Positions 46,442 to 57,352 of a stretch of DNA of 64,000 nucleotides are shown in pieces. Numbering within the stretch: the first letter of the stretch is position 1; the number at the start of each line of letters is the position of its first letter. The notes under the pieces were generated by a model, which did not search any database, was not told the DNA's origin, and worked only from the letters and a program-made list of their open reading frames with translations. Both the position numbers and the translations under genes were made by a program. Location of the stretch: NCBI RefSeq assembly GCF_902167145.1, contig NC_050096.1, positions 267,242,622 through 267,306,621 on the forward strand, written 5' to 3'. The DNA comes from Zea mays. Its lineage: Eukaryota; Streptophyta; Magnoliopsida; Poales; Poaceae.

Positions 46442-49111
46442 ATGGAGACCGGCGAAAAGCCCACTACAAGCCACGGGAGCACTTCATCGGAAGAGTCCCG
46501 CACCAAGAGGAAGGAGAAGAAGAAGATCTCCTCCAACAAAGGGAAGGAGAAGAAATCTTCTTCTCACCACAAAGAGAAGAAGGAAAAATCTTCTTCCCAC
46601 AAGCCGCGTCGAAGTGGGGACAAGCAAAAGAGGATGAGGAAGGTGGTCTACTACGAGACCGACACTTCATCAACATCAACCTCCGACTCCGATGCACCCT
46701 CCGTAACTTCTAAACGCCAAGAGCGTAAGAAGTTTAGTAAGATCCCCCTACACTATCCTCGCATTTCTAAACATGCATCTTTACTTTCCGTCCCTTTAGG
46801 CAAACCACCAACTTTTGATGGTGAAGATTATGCTAGGTGGAGTGATTTAATGCGATTTCATCTAACCTCACTCCACAAAAGTATATGGGATGTTGTTGAG
46901 TTTGGTACACAGGTACCATCCGTAGGGGACAAGGATTATGATGAGGATGAGGTGGCCCAAATCGAGCACTTCAACTCTCAAGCGATAACAATACTCCTCG
47001 CCTCTTTAAGTAGAGAGGAGTATAACAAAGTTCAAGGGTTGAAGAGCGCAAAGGAGGTTTGGGATGTGCTCAAAACCGCGCACGAAGGAGATGAGCTCAC
47101 AAAGATCACCAAGCGGGAAACGATCGAGGGGGAGCTCGGTCGGTTCCGCCTTCGCAAAGGGGAGGAGCCACAACACATGTACAACCGGCTCAAGACTTTG
47201 GTGAACCAAGTGCGCAACCTCGGGAGCACAAAGTGGGACGACCACGAAATGGTTAAGGTTATTCTAAGATCTCTCATTTTCCTTAACCCCACTCAAGTTC
47301 AATTAATTCGTGGTAATCCTAGATATACTAAAATGACCCCCGAGGAAGTTATCGGGAATTTTGTAAGTTTTGAGTGCATGATCGAAGGCTCGAGGAAGAT
47401 CAACGAGCTTGATGATCCATCCACATCCGAAGCTCAACCCGTCGCATTCAAGGCGACGGAGGAAAAGAAGGAGGAGGCTACACCAAGTCGACAACCTATA
47501 GACGCCTCCAAGCTCGACAATGAGAAAATGGCGCTCGTCATCAAGAGCTTCCGCCAAATCCTCAAGCAAAGGAGAGGGAAAGACTACAAGTCCTGCTCCA
47601 AGAAGGTTTGCTACAAATGTGGTAAGCCCGGTCATTTTATTGCAAAATGTCCTATATCAAGTGACAGTGACCGAGGCGACGACAAGAAGGGGAGAAGAAA
47701 GGAGAAAAAGAAGTATTACAAGAAGAAGGGCGGCGATGCCCATGTTTGTCGGGAGTGGGATTCCGACGAAAGCTCAAACGACTCCTCCGACGACGAGGAC
47801 GCCGCCAACATCGCCGTCACCAAGGGACTTCTCTTCCCCAACGTCGGCCACAAGTGCCTCATGGCAAAGGACGGCAAACGGAAGAAGGTTAAATCTAACT
47901 CCTCCACTAAATATGAGTCTTCTAGTGATGATAATAATAGTGATGAGGAGGATAATTTGCGTGTTCTCTTTGCCAATCTTAACATGGAGCAAAAAGAAAA
48001 ATTAAATGAATTGATTAGTGCTATTCATGAAAAGGATGACCTTTTGGACTCCCAAGAGGATTGTCTAATTAAAGAAAACAAGAAACATGTTAAGGTTAAA
48101 AAGGCTTATGCTCTAGAAGTAGAAAAATGTGAAAAATTATCTAGTGAGCTAAGCACTTGCCGTGAGATGATTGACAACCTTAGGAATGAAAATGCTAGTT
48201 TAAATGCTAAGGTTGATTCTCATGTTTGCATTGTTTCAACTTCCAATCCTAAAGATAATAATGATGATTTGCTTGCTAGGATTGAAGAATTGAATATTTC
48301 TCTTGCTAGCCTTAGAGTAGAAAATAAAATTTTAATTACTAAGGCTAAAGATTATGATGTTTGCAAAGTTACAATTTCCGATCTTACAGATAAAAATGAT
48401 ATTCTTCATGCTAAGATTGTTGAACTTAATTCTTGCAAACCCTCTACATCTATTGTTGAGCATGTATCTATTTGTACTAGATGTAGAGATGTTGATGTTA
48501 ATGCTATTCATGATCATATGGCTTTAATTAAACAACAAAATGATCATATAGCAAAACTAGATGCTAAAATTGCCGAGCACAACTTAGAAAATGAGAAATT
48601 TAAATTTGCTCGTAGCATGCTTTATAATGGGAGACGCCCTGGCATTAAGGATGGCATTGGCTTCCAAAGGGGAGACAATGTCAAAATTAATGCCCCTCCT
48701 AAGAACTTGTCTAACTTTGTTAAGGGCAAGGCTCCCATGCCTCAGGATAACGAGGGCTACATTTTGTACCCTGCCGGCTATCCTGAGAGCAAAATTAGGA
48801 AAATTCATTCTAGGAAGTCTCACTCTGGCCCTAATCATGTTTTTATGTATAAGGGTGAGACATCTAGCTCTAGGCAACCAACCTGTGCCAAGTTGCCTAG
48901 AAAGAAAACTCCTAATGCATCAAATGATCATGCCATTTCATTTAAAACTTTTGATGCTTCTTATGTGCTTACTAACAAATCCGGCAAGGTAGTTGCCAAG
49001 TTTGTTGGGGGCAAACACAAGAGTTCCAAGACTTGTGTTTGGGTACCCAAAGTTCTTGTGTCTAATGCCAAAGGACCCAAAACCGTTTGGGTACCTAAAG
49101 TCAAGAACTAA
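46442..49111 (+). CDS. F1 Gag (889 codons)
   Basis: Ser/Lys-rich basic start, VVYYETD with a serine-rich stretch, PLGKPPTFDGEDYARW and the UBN2-type Gag domain (about residues 115-320, with LLASLSREEYNKVQG, EGELGRFRLRKGEEP and NPRYTKMTPEEV), a CCHC knuckle (CYKCGKPGHFIAKCP, about residue 395), a Lys-rich then acidic region, a long coiled coil (about 510-740) and two C-terminal WVPK motifs, ending at TAA 49109-49111. An in-frame ATG lies at 46415 but is cut off by TAG at 46433-46435, six codons later; one C-to-T change from CAG would explain it. Translation here would have to begin at 46442. Confidence 0.92.
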   Translation: METGEKPTTSHGSTSSEESRTKRKEKKKISSNKGKEKKSSSHHKEKKEKSSSHKPRRSGDKQKRMRKVVYYETDTSSTSTSDSDAPSVTSKRQERKKFSKIPLHYPRISKHASLLSVPLGKPPTFDGEDYARWSDLMRFHLTSLHKSIWDVVEFGTQVPSVGDKDYDEDEVAQIEHFNSQAITILLASLSREEYNKVQGLKSAKEVWDVLKTAHEGDELTKITKRETIEGELGRFRLRKGEEPQHMYNRLKTLVNQVRNLGSTKWDDHEMVKVILRSLIFLNPTQVQLIRGNPRYTKMTPEEVIGNFVSFECMIEGSRKINELDDPSTSEAQPVAFKATEEKKEEATPSRQPIDASKLDNEKMALVIKSFRQILKQRRGKDYKSCSKKVCYKCGKPGHFIAKCPISSDSDRGDDKKGRRKEKKKYYKKKGGDAHVCREWDSDESSNDSSDDEDAANIAVTKGLLFPNVGHKCLMAKDGKRKKVKSNSSTKYESSSDDNNSDEEDNLRVLFANLNMEQKEKLNELISAIHEKDDLLDSQEDCLIKENKKHVKVKKAYALEVEKCEKLSSELSTCREMIDNLRNENASLNAKVDSHVCIVSTSNPKDNNDDLLARIEELNISLASLRVENKILITKAKDYDVCKVTISDLTDKNDILHAKIVELNSCKPSTSIVEHVSICTRCRDVDVNAIHDHMALIKQQNDHIAKLDAKIAEHNLENEKFKFARSMLYNGRRPGIKDGIGFQRGDNVKINAPPKNLSNFVKGKAPMPQDNEGYILYPAGYPESKIRKIHSRKSHSGPNHVFMYKGETSSSRQPTCAKLPRKKTPNASNDHAISFKTFDASYVLTNKSGKVVAKFVGGKHKSSKTCVWVPKVLVSNAKGPKTVWVPKVKN

Positions 49112-49121
49112 AATTGTTTTG

Positions 49122-52100
49122 TAGGTTTATGCATCCGGGGGCTCAAGTTGGATACTCGACAGCGGGTGCACAAACCACATGACAGGGGAGAAAAAGATGT
49201 TCTCCTCATATGAGAAAAACCAAGATCCCCAACGAGCTATCACATTCGGGGATGGAAATCAAGGTTTGGTCAAAGGATTGGGTAAAATTGCTATATCACC
49301 TGACCATACTATTTCCAATGTTTTTCTTGTTAATTCATTAGATTACAATTTGCTTTCTGTTTCACAATTATGTCAAATGGGCTACAACTGTCTATTCACT
49401 AATGTAGGTGTCACTGTCTTTAGAAGAAGTGATGATTCAATAGCATTTAAGGGAGTGTTAGAGGGTCAGCTATACTTAGTAGATTTTGATAGAGCTGAAC
49501 TCGACACTTGCTTAATTGCTAAGACTAACATGGGTTGGCTCTGGCACCGCCGACTAGCCCATGTTGGAATGAAGAATCTTCATAAGCTTCTAAAGGGAGA
49601 ACACATTTTAGGATTAACAAATGTTCATTTTGAGAAAGACAAGATTTGTAGCGCATGCCAGGCAGGGAAGCAAGTTGGAGCTCATCATCCGCACAAGAAC
49701 ATCATGACGACCGACAGGCCACTGGAGCTCCTACACATGGATCTATTCGGCCCGATTGCTTACATAAGCATCGGCGGGAGTAAGTACTGTCTAGTTATTG
49801 TGGATGATTATTCTCGCTTCACTTGGGTATTCTTTTTACAGGAAAAATCTCAAACCCAAGAGACCTTAAAGGGATTCTTGAGACGGGCTCAAAATGAGTT
49901 CAGCTTAAGGATCAAGAAAATAAGAAGCGACAACGGGACGGAGTTCAAGAACTCTCAAATTGAAGGCTTCCTTGAGGAGGAGGGCATCAAGCATGAGTTC
50001 TCATCTCCCTACACGCCACAACAAAATGGTGTAGTGGAGAGAAAGAATCGAACTCTATTGGACATGGCAAGGACCATGCTTGATGAGTACAAGACTTCGG
50101 ATCGGTTTTGGGGCGAGGCGGTCAACACCGCCTGCTACGCCATTAACCGGTTATATCTTCACCGAATCCTCAAGAAGACATCGTATGAACTCCTAACCGG
50201 TAAAAAGCCAAACATTTCATATTTTAGAGTCTTTGGTAGCAAATGCTTTATTCTTGTTAAAAGAGATAGAAAATCTAAATTTGCTCCTAAGACTGTAGAA
50301 GGTTTTTTACTTGGTTATGACTCAAACACAAGGGCATATAGGGTCTTTAACAAGTCCACTGGACTAGTTGAAGTTTCATGTGACGTTGTGTTTGATGAGA
50401 CTAACGGCTCTCAAGTAGAGCAAGTTGATCTTTATGAGACAGGTATTGAAGAGGCCCCGTGCATCGCGCTAAGGAACATGTCCATTGGGGATGTGTGTCC
50501 TAAGGAGTCCGAAGAGCCTCCAAATGCACAAGATCAACCATCCTCCTCCACGCAAGCATCTCCACCAACTCAAAATAAGGATGAAGCTCAAGTTGATGAA
50601 GAAGAAGATCAATCAAATGAGCCACCTCAAGATGACGACATAGATCAAGGGGAAGATGCAAATGAGGAAGACAAGGAGGATGAAGAGCAAAGGCCGCCAC
50701 ACCCAAGAGTCCACCAAGCAATCCAACGAGATCACCCCGTCGACACCATCCTCGGCGACATTCATAAGGGGGTAACTACTCGATCTCGTATTGCTCATTT
50801 TTGTGAACATTACTCTTTTGTTTCCTCTATTGAGCCACACAGGGTAGAGGAAGCGCTTCAAGATTCGGATTGGGTGGTGGCGATGCAAGAGGAGCTCAAC
50901 AACTTCACTAGGAATGAGGTATGGCATTTAGTTCCACGTCCTAATCAAAATGTTGTAGGAACCAAATGGGTCTTCCGCAACAAGCAAGACGAGCATGGTG
51001 TGGTGACAAGGAACAAAGCTCGACTTGTGGCCAAAGGATACTCCCAAGTCGAAGGTTTGGATTTCGGTGAAACCTATGCACCCGTAGCTAGGCTTGAGTC
51101 AATTCGCATATTATTGGCCTATGCTACTTACCATGGCTTTAAGCTTTATCAAATGGACGTGAAAAGTGCCTTCCTCAATAGACCAATCAAGGAAGAGGTC
51201 TATGTTGAGCAACCTCCCGGCTTTGAAGACAGTGAGTATCCTAATCATGTCTATAAGCACTCTAAGGCGCTTTATGGGCTCAAGCAAGCCCCAAGAGCAT
51301 GGTATGAATGCCTTAGAGATTTTCTTATTGCAAATGGATTCAAAGTCGGAAAGGCCGATCCTACACTCTTTACTAAAACTCTTGAAAATGACTTATTTGT
51401 ATGCCAAATTTATGTTGATGATATTATATTTGGGTCTACTAACGAGTCTACATGTGAAGAGTTTAGTAGGATCATGACTCAGAAATTCGAGATGTCAATG
51501 ATGGGGGAGTTGAAGTATTTTCTAGGATTCCAAGTCAAACAACTCCAAGAGGGCACCTTCATCAGCCAAACGAAGTACACTCAAGACATTCTAACCAAGT
51601 TTGGGATGAAGGATGCCAAGCCCATCAAGACACCCATGGGAACCAATGGGCATCTCGACCTCGACACGGGAGGTAAGTCTGTGGATCAAAAGGTATACCG
51701 GTCGATGATTGGTTCATTACTCTATTTATGTGCATCTCGACCGGATATTATGCTTTCCGTATGCATGTGTGCAAGATTCCAAGCCGACCCTAAGGAAGCT
51801 CACCTTACGGCCGTAAAACGAATCTTGAGATATTTGGCTTATACTCCTAAGTTTGGGCTTTGGTACCCTCGGGGATCCACATTTGATTTAATTGGTTATT
51901 CGGATGCCGATTGGGCGGGGTGTAAGATTAACAGGAAGAGCACATTGGGGACTTGCCAGTTCTTGGGAAGATCCTTGGTGTCATGGGCTTCAAAGAAGCA
52001 AAATTCGGTCGCTCTTTCTACCGCCGAAGCCGAGTACATTGCCGCAGGCCATTGTTGCGCGCAATTACTTTGGATGAGGCAAACCCTGCGGGACTACGGT

Positions 52101-52367
52101 TACAAATTAACCAAAGTTCCTTTGCTATGTGATAATGAGAGTGCAATCAAAATTGCCGACAATCCCGTCGAGCATAGCCGCACTAAGCACATAGCCATTC
52201 GGTATCATTTTCTTAGGGATCACCAACAAAAGGGGGATATCGAGATTTCATACATTAATACTAAAGATCAATTAGCCGATATCTTTACCAAGCCTCTTGA
52301 TGAACAATCTTTTAAAAAACTTAGGCATGAGCTCAATATTCTTGATTCTAGGAACTTCTTTTGTTAA
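49122..52367 (+). CDS. F1 Pol (protease, integrase, reverse transcriptase, RNase H)
   Basis: Open from GTT 49125 to TAA 52365-52367; the preceding codon is TAG 49122-49124 (CAG in F2). Protease [10 protein letters not shown] just before ATG 49179; GAG-pre-integrase [15 protein letters not shown] and CSACQAGKQ; integrase core HMDLFGP, SDNGTEF and [14 protein letters not shown]; an acidic linker; RT with [39 protein letters not shown] and catalytic YVDD; RNase H with [17 protein letters not shown] and [12 protein letters not shown]. All key residues seen are present, except that the usual Gly of AFLNG is Arg. Pol is in the +1 frame relative to Gag, so it needs splicing, re-initiation or frameshifting. 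It is a likely helper for elements lacking pol. Confidence 0.93.
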
Positions 52368-53203
52368 ATTGCACACATTGCTCTTCTATATACCTTTGAT
52401 CATGTCTCTTTCATATGCTATGACTAATGTGTTTTTCAAGTCTATTTCAAACCAAGTCATAGGTGTACTGAAAGGGAATTGGAGTCTTCGGCGAAGACAA
52501 AGGCTTCCACTCCGTAACTCATCCTTCGCCATCGCTCCAAGAGACTCTCCATTCCAGGGGGAGAAAAGCATGAGCATCAAAGAAAAGGACCGGACTTCAT
52601 CTTTGGTATAATCTTAACTCATTTATTTATGACCAAAGGGGAAGATAGCACTTCAAGGGCTCTAATGATTCCGTTTTTGGCGATTCATGCCAAAAAGGGG
52701 GAGAAATGAGCCCAAAGCAAAAGGACCGCACCACCACCAAATTTAAACAAACTTAAGTATTGAATATTTTCAATTGGTAGCCTATTGTGTTCAAAAGGGG
52801 GAGAAAGTAGTATTTCAAAATGATATATCAAAACCCTCTTGAACACTAAGAGGAGAATCTCATTTAGGGGGAGTTTTGTTTAGTCAAAGGAAAAGCATTT
52901 GAAACAGGGGCAGAAAATTTCAAATCTTGAAAATGCTTTGCAAAACTCTTATTCACTACCTTTGACTATTTGCAAAAGAACTTTGAAAAGGATTTCCAAA
53001 AGAGTTTGCAAAAACAAAACTTGTGGTGCAAGCGTGGTCCAAAATGTTAAACAAGAAAGAAACATTCCATGCATATCTTGTAAGTAGTTATATTGGCTCA
53101 ATTCCAAGCAACCTTTACACTTACATTATGCAAACTAGTTCAATTATGCACTTCTATATTTGCTTTGGTTTGTGTTGGCATCAATCACCAAAAAGGGGGA
53201 GAT
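52368..53203 (+). other. F1 3' UTR with multiple purine tracts and terminal polypurine tract
   Basis: Purine tracts of the AAAGGGGGAGA type at about 52634, 52692, 52793, 52865 and 52904; the last (53190-53203) abuts the 3' LTR and is the functional polypurine tract. A perfect inverted repeat TTTTTGGC (52674-52681) with GCCAAAAA (52689-52696) overlaps the second tract. Strongly similar to C2 6012-6730. No ORF. Confidence 0.8.
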
Positions 53204-54510
53204 TGAAAGGGAATTAGGCTTACACCTAGTTCCTAAATAATTTTGGTGGTTGATTTGCCCAACACAAATAATTGGACTAACTAGTTTGCCCAAGTGTATA
53301 GATTATACAGGTGTAAAAGGCTCACACTCAGCCAATAAAAAGATCACGTTTTGGATTCAACAAAGGAGCAAAGGGCCAACCGAAGGCACCTCTGGTCTGG
53401 CGCACCGGACTGTCCGGTGTGCCACCGGACAGTGTCCGGTGCACCAGAGGACTCCAACGCAAACTCGCCACCTTCGGGAATTTCCAGAGGCACTCGCGCT
53501 ATAATTCACCGGACTGTCCGGTGTACACCGGACAGTGTCCGGTGCGCCACGGAGAGCGGCCTCAGGAACTCGCCAGCTTCGGGAAACTCCAACGGCTAGT
53601 CCGCTAAAATTCACCGGACATGTCTGGTGTGCACCGGACTGTCCGGTGCGACCCCGGAGCAACGGCTACTCGGTGCCAACGGCTACCTGCAGGGCATTTA
53701 ATGCGCGCTCTGCGCGCGCAGAAGGCAGGCGCGCCCATTCCGGCGCACCGGACAATGAACAGGAGTTGTCCGGTGTGCACCGGACACCCAGACGGGCCCA
53801 CAAGTCAGAAGCTTCAACGGTCAGAATCCAACGGTAGTGATGACGTGGCGGGGGCACCGGACATGTCCGGTGTGCACCGGACTGTCCGGTGCGCCATCGT
53901 GCAGTCAGCCTCCCAACGGCCACATTTGGTGGTTGGGGCTATAAATACCCCAACCACCCCACCATTCATTGTATCCAAGTTTTCCACTTCTCAACCACTT
54001 ACAAGAGCTAGGCATTCAATTCTAGACACACCAAAGAGATCAAATCCTCTCCAATTCCACAAAAGGCTTTAGTGATTAGAGAGAGAGATTTGCCGTGTTC
54101 TTTTAAGCTCTTGCGCTTGGATTGCTTCTTTTCTTTCTCACTTGCTCTTGTGATCAACACTCAATTGTAATCAAGGCAAGAGGCACCAATTGTGTGGTGG
54201 CCCTTGCGGGGAAGTTTTATTCCCGGCTTTGATTTGAGAAGAGAAGCTCACTCGGTCCGAGGGACCGTTTGAGAGAGGGAAGGGTTGAAAGAGACCCGGC
54301 CTTTGTGGCCTCCTCAACGGGGAGTAGGTTTGAGAGAACCGAACCTCGGTAAAACAAATCCGCGTGTCTCACCTCACTATTCGCTTGCGATTTGTTTTGT
54401 GCCCTCTCTTGCGGACTCGATTATATTTCTAACGCTAACCCGGCTTGTAGTTGTGATTATTTTTGAGAATTTCAGTTTCGCCCTATTCACCCCCCTCTAG
54501 GCGACTATCA
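53204..54510 (+). repeat. F1 3' LTR (1307 bp)
   Basis: Near-identical to 45037-46366 except for loss of one palindrome unit and a shorter C run. TATAAATA at 53940-53947. Confidence 0.95.
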
Positions 54511-54515
54511 CCTAC
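54511..54515. repeat. Target-site duplication CCTAC, right copy (F1)
   Basis: Matches 45032-45036. Confidence 0.95.
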
Positions 54516-55832
54516 ATATTCTGGAATGTAAGGCGAATGGTACGAAGCAGTATGCATGACCTGCTTCGGCTGACTCTGTTGTGCTACAGCTTCTGCTATC
54601 TCCTTTTGCTTCTGGATGGTAACATGGCACATCCTGGTGGTATGGCCCTTGTCTTCACCACAGAATAGGCAGTAAATTTTTCTTGGCTGATCCCCAAATC
54701 TTCCCCCGAAGCCCCTGGCGCCTCTGCCCCTTGGCGCTGACGGCCGGAAAGAGCTTTGCTGCTGCCCCGAAGCTTGCGAGGAGTATTGTGGCCTTTGCTC
54801 TTGACTCCCTCTATCATCAGTTTGAGTAGAATTGTGAATTGACCTGACGTGCCTCGGATGGAATCTTCCTCTGAAGCCCCTGGTCATTTCAGAGAACCTG
54901 AATGCTTCCTCCCTTCTTTGGCGAAAATCGTTGTCAGCTCGAATATACTCGTCCATCTTCTGGAGCAGCTTCTCCAAAGTTTGGGGAGGCTTCCTGGCAA
55001 AATATTGAGTTGAAGGTCCCGGCCGAAGTCCCTTAATCATGGCCTCAATGACAATTTCATTGGGCACTGTTGGTGCCTGTGCCCTCAGACGCAGGAACCT
55101 TCGGACATACGCCTGAAGGTACTCTTCGTGGTCCTGGGTGCACTGGAATAAGGCTTGAGCAGTGACCGGCTTCGTCTGAAACCCTTGGAAGCTGGTTATC
55201 AACATGTCTTTCAGCTTCTGCCATGAAGTGATTGTTCCTGGCCGAAGAGAAGAGTACCAGGTTTGTGCAACACTCTTGACGGCCATGACGAAGGACTTTG
55301 CCATGACTGCAGTATTGCCACCATACGAAGATATGGTTGCTTCATAGCTCATCAAGAATTGCTTCGGGTCTGAATGACCGTCATACATGGGGAGCTGGGG
55401 GGGCTTGTAAGACTAGGGCCATGGTATAGCCTGCAGTTCTGTTGACAGGGGAGAAGCATCATCAAAAGCAAAATTTCCATGATGGAAATCTTCATACCAG
55501 TCGTCCTCGTTGTAGAAGCCCTCCTGATGAAGCTCTCTGCGCGGAGGCCTTCGGTTCTGGTCATCTTGAGCAAGATGACGAACTTCTTCCGAAGCTTCAT
55601 CTATCTGCCTCTGTAGGTCAGCTAGACGAGCCATCTTTTCCTTCTTTCGTTGAACCTGTTGGTGGAGCATCTCCAAGTTTTGGATTTCTTGATCCAAATC
55701 ATCCTCCGGAGGCGTCGGACTAGTGGCCTTCCTCTTCTGGCTTCGGGCCTCCCTAAGAGAAAGGACATCCTGATTGGGATCCAGTGGCTGCAGAGTGGCA
55801 GCCCCTGTGGCTGAAGCTTTCTTCGGCGGCAT
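54511..55832 (-). pseudogene. A' Gag, N-terminal and capsid part
   Basis: Minus-strand frame from ATG 55832 (MPPKKAS): coiled-coil-prone N-terminus, Retrotrans_gag-type capsid (TWYSSLRPGTITSWQKLKD, EEYLQAYVRRFLRLRAQ), Arg/Gly linker and an intact CCHC knuckle (CLFCGEDKGHTTRMC). One stop, TAG at 55415-55413, where A reads CAG. At the codon where A has TAG (25380), A' reads CAG. F1 interrupts after YVG and the frame resumes at 45036. Confidence 0.9.
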
Positions 55833-55903
55833 GACGAAGGTGATGCTTGCCGAAGGTGTTCAAAACTCAAGAAATGGACGTGAGTTCACCGGAGGTGGGC
55901 GCC

Positions 55904-55914
55904 AATGTTGGGGG
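55904..55914 (-). other. A' primer-binding site
   Basis: Minus strand TGGCGCCCACC, identical to the A site at 25248-25258. Confidence 0.8.
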
Positions 55915-55915
55915 C

Positions 55916-56583
55916 TTGTTCTCAAATGCTAAGAGTTAAGAACAAGGCAACATAAAAAGTGTTAAATGCTAAAGTCCTTCGTCCTTATAAACATTATGAT
56001 CCTTCGGATATAATGAATTTTGGACGAAGGTTACGAAGGAAAAGACCTTCGTAAGTTCGATAGATGATGAAGAAGAACACATATATCAAATACAAATAAT
56101 AATACAGATATTATCATCAACTTCTTTTTATTATCAAATTCATAAAAACAAATTATAAATGTACCTTCGAATTGATGAAAAGTAAAGGTACAGGCGTGAT
56201 GCAAAAAGTGAATGCCAAGTCAGCCTGAACAGTACGGGGGTACTGTTCATCTATTTATAGGCGCGGGACGCAGCACGTGTAGAATTACATTAATGCCCTT
56301 TACATTTATCAATAACTCTATAATAATTCTTCAAGGTCTAATTTGGCTTTTCATCTTTAAGTCGGTTCCTCTTTTCTGCCGTCATACCGAAGCTTTTCTA
56401 CACATAGCTTCGTGATCATCTTATCCTTCGTCATGATCACCTTCCATCCCGCTCAAGCTTCGTCTTGACCAGACACTTGTATACCCGTAACCTGATTCTG
56501 AAGATACCTGTTCACACATTTCACTTGGAAAACATTGTCAAATCATGTTTTTGAGGACCTTCGGAAGCCGAAGGCCCCCAACA
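55916..56583 (-). repeat. A' 5' LTR (668 bp)
   Basis: Matches 39669-40346 closely (small indels near 56230-56280). Followed by TSD GCTTG. Confidence 0.93.
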
Positions 56584-56588
56584 GCTTG
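56584..56588. repeat. Target-site duplication GCTTG, right copy (A')
   Basis: Matches 39664-39668. Confidence 0.95.
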
Positions 56589-57347
56589 GATAGCTCCTTC
56601 ATGTGCCTAGGGGTCCCTTTTATAGCCTCAAGGCAGCTAGGAGCCGTTGGAGGCCAACTTGGAAGGCCAAACTTGCCTTCTGTCTCGTGGTGCACCGGAC
56701 AGTCCGGTGCACCACCGGACAGTCACTGTAGTTGTCCGTTGCGCGATCTCCTTCTAAATTTGGCGCATCCGATCGTTGGTCCTCGGGGTCGGTTGGCGCA
56801 CCGGACACTATCTGGTGAACACCGGACACTGTCTGGTGAACACCAGACACTGTCCGGTGCACACCGGACAGTCCGGTGTGCCCAGCTGACCATTGTTGTG
56901 GGCCATGCGTCGCTCGCAGATCGCGCGGCTGACCATTGGCGCTGGCGACCGTTGGCTCACCGGATAGTCCGATGCACCACCGGACAGTCCGGTGAATTAT
57001 AGCCGTACGCCTCTGCATTTTCTCGAGAGCAGCTGGTTCACCGCCGGCCAGCCTGGAGCACCGGACACTGTCCGGTGCACCACCGAACGGTCCGATGTGC
57101 CTGGCCAGCGTTGGTGTTGGCTGCACACAGCCAACTCTTTTCCTTTTCTTTTCTTCTTCTTTTGTCACTGTTTCTAGCACTTAGACAAACACATTAGTAT
57201 ACAAAATAATATACTAAGTCTAGAAACATACCTTATGCTTTGATTTGCACTCTTCACACATTTTGCACATAAGAACTCAATTGATGTGTTGGGTATCTAA
57301 TCACCAAAATACTTGTAGAAATTGCCCAAGAGCACATTTCCCTTTCA

Positions 57348-57352
57348 GAATC
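57348..57352. repeat. Target-site duplication GAATC, right copy (F2-family solo LTR)
   Basis: Matches 39109-39113. Confidence 0.95.

Larger units (their letters stand above)
45037..54510 (+). mobile_element. F1: complete Sirevirus-like Copia element (9.47 kb)
   Basis: LTRs 45037-46366 (1330 bp) and 53204-54510 (1307 bp), TSD CCTAC, tRNA-Met primer-binding site, long gag and pol frames and a purine-rich 3' UTR. The LTRs differ mainly by a 21-bp palindrome unit (present near 45280, absent in the 3' copy) and few substitutions, so this is the youngest-looking insertion. It resembles maize Opie/Ji; the exact family name is not certain. It sits in the gag of A'. Confidence 0.95.
39669..56583 (-). 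mobile_element. A': second gag plus antisense-gene Gypsy element, split by F1
   Basis: Same family as A, in reverse orientation: 5' LTR 56583-55916, primer-binding site 55914-55904, gag 55832-54511 continuing 45036-44836, tandem repeat (about 44508-44241), the antisense gene (on the plus strand, 40654-43788) and the 3' LTR 40346-39669. TSD GCTTG. No pol. Without F1 the element is about 7.4 kb. Confidence 0.92.
39114..57347 (-). mobile_element. F2-family solo LTR (about 1.3 kb), split by A'
   Basis: LTR sequence lies at 39114-39668 and 56589-57347 (about 1314 bp together), ending TGAGAGCACC and CCCTTTCA, with TSD GAATC and no internal region of its own. It is a product of LTR-LTR recombination that removed the element body. 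The outer part has a TATAAAAG promoter motif near 56617 (minus strand) and many CACCGGACA-type palindromes (56690-57090). Confidence 0.9.
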
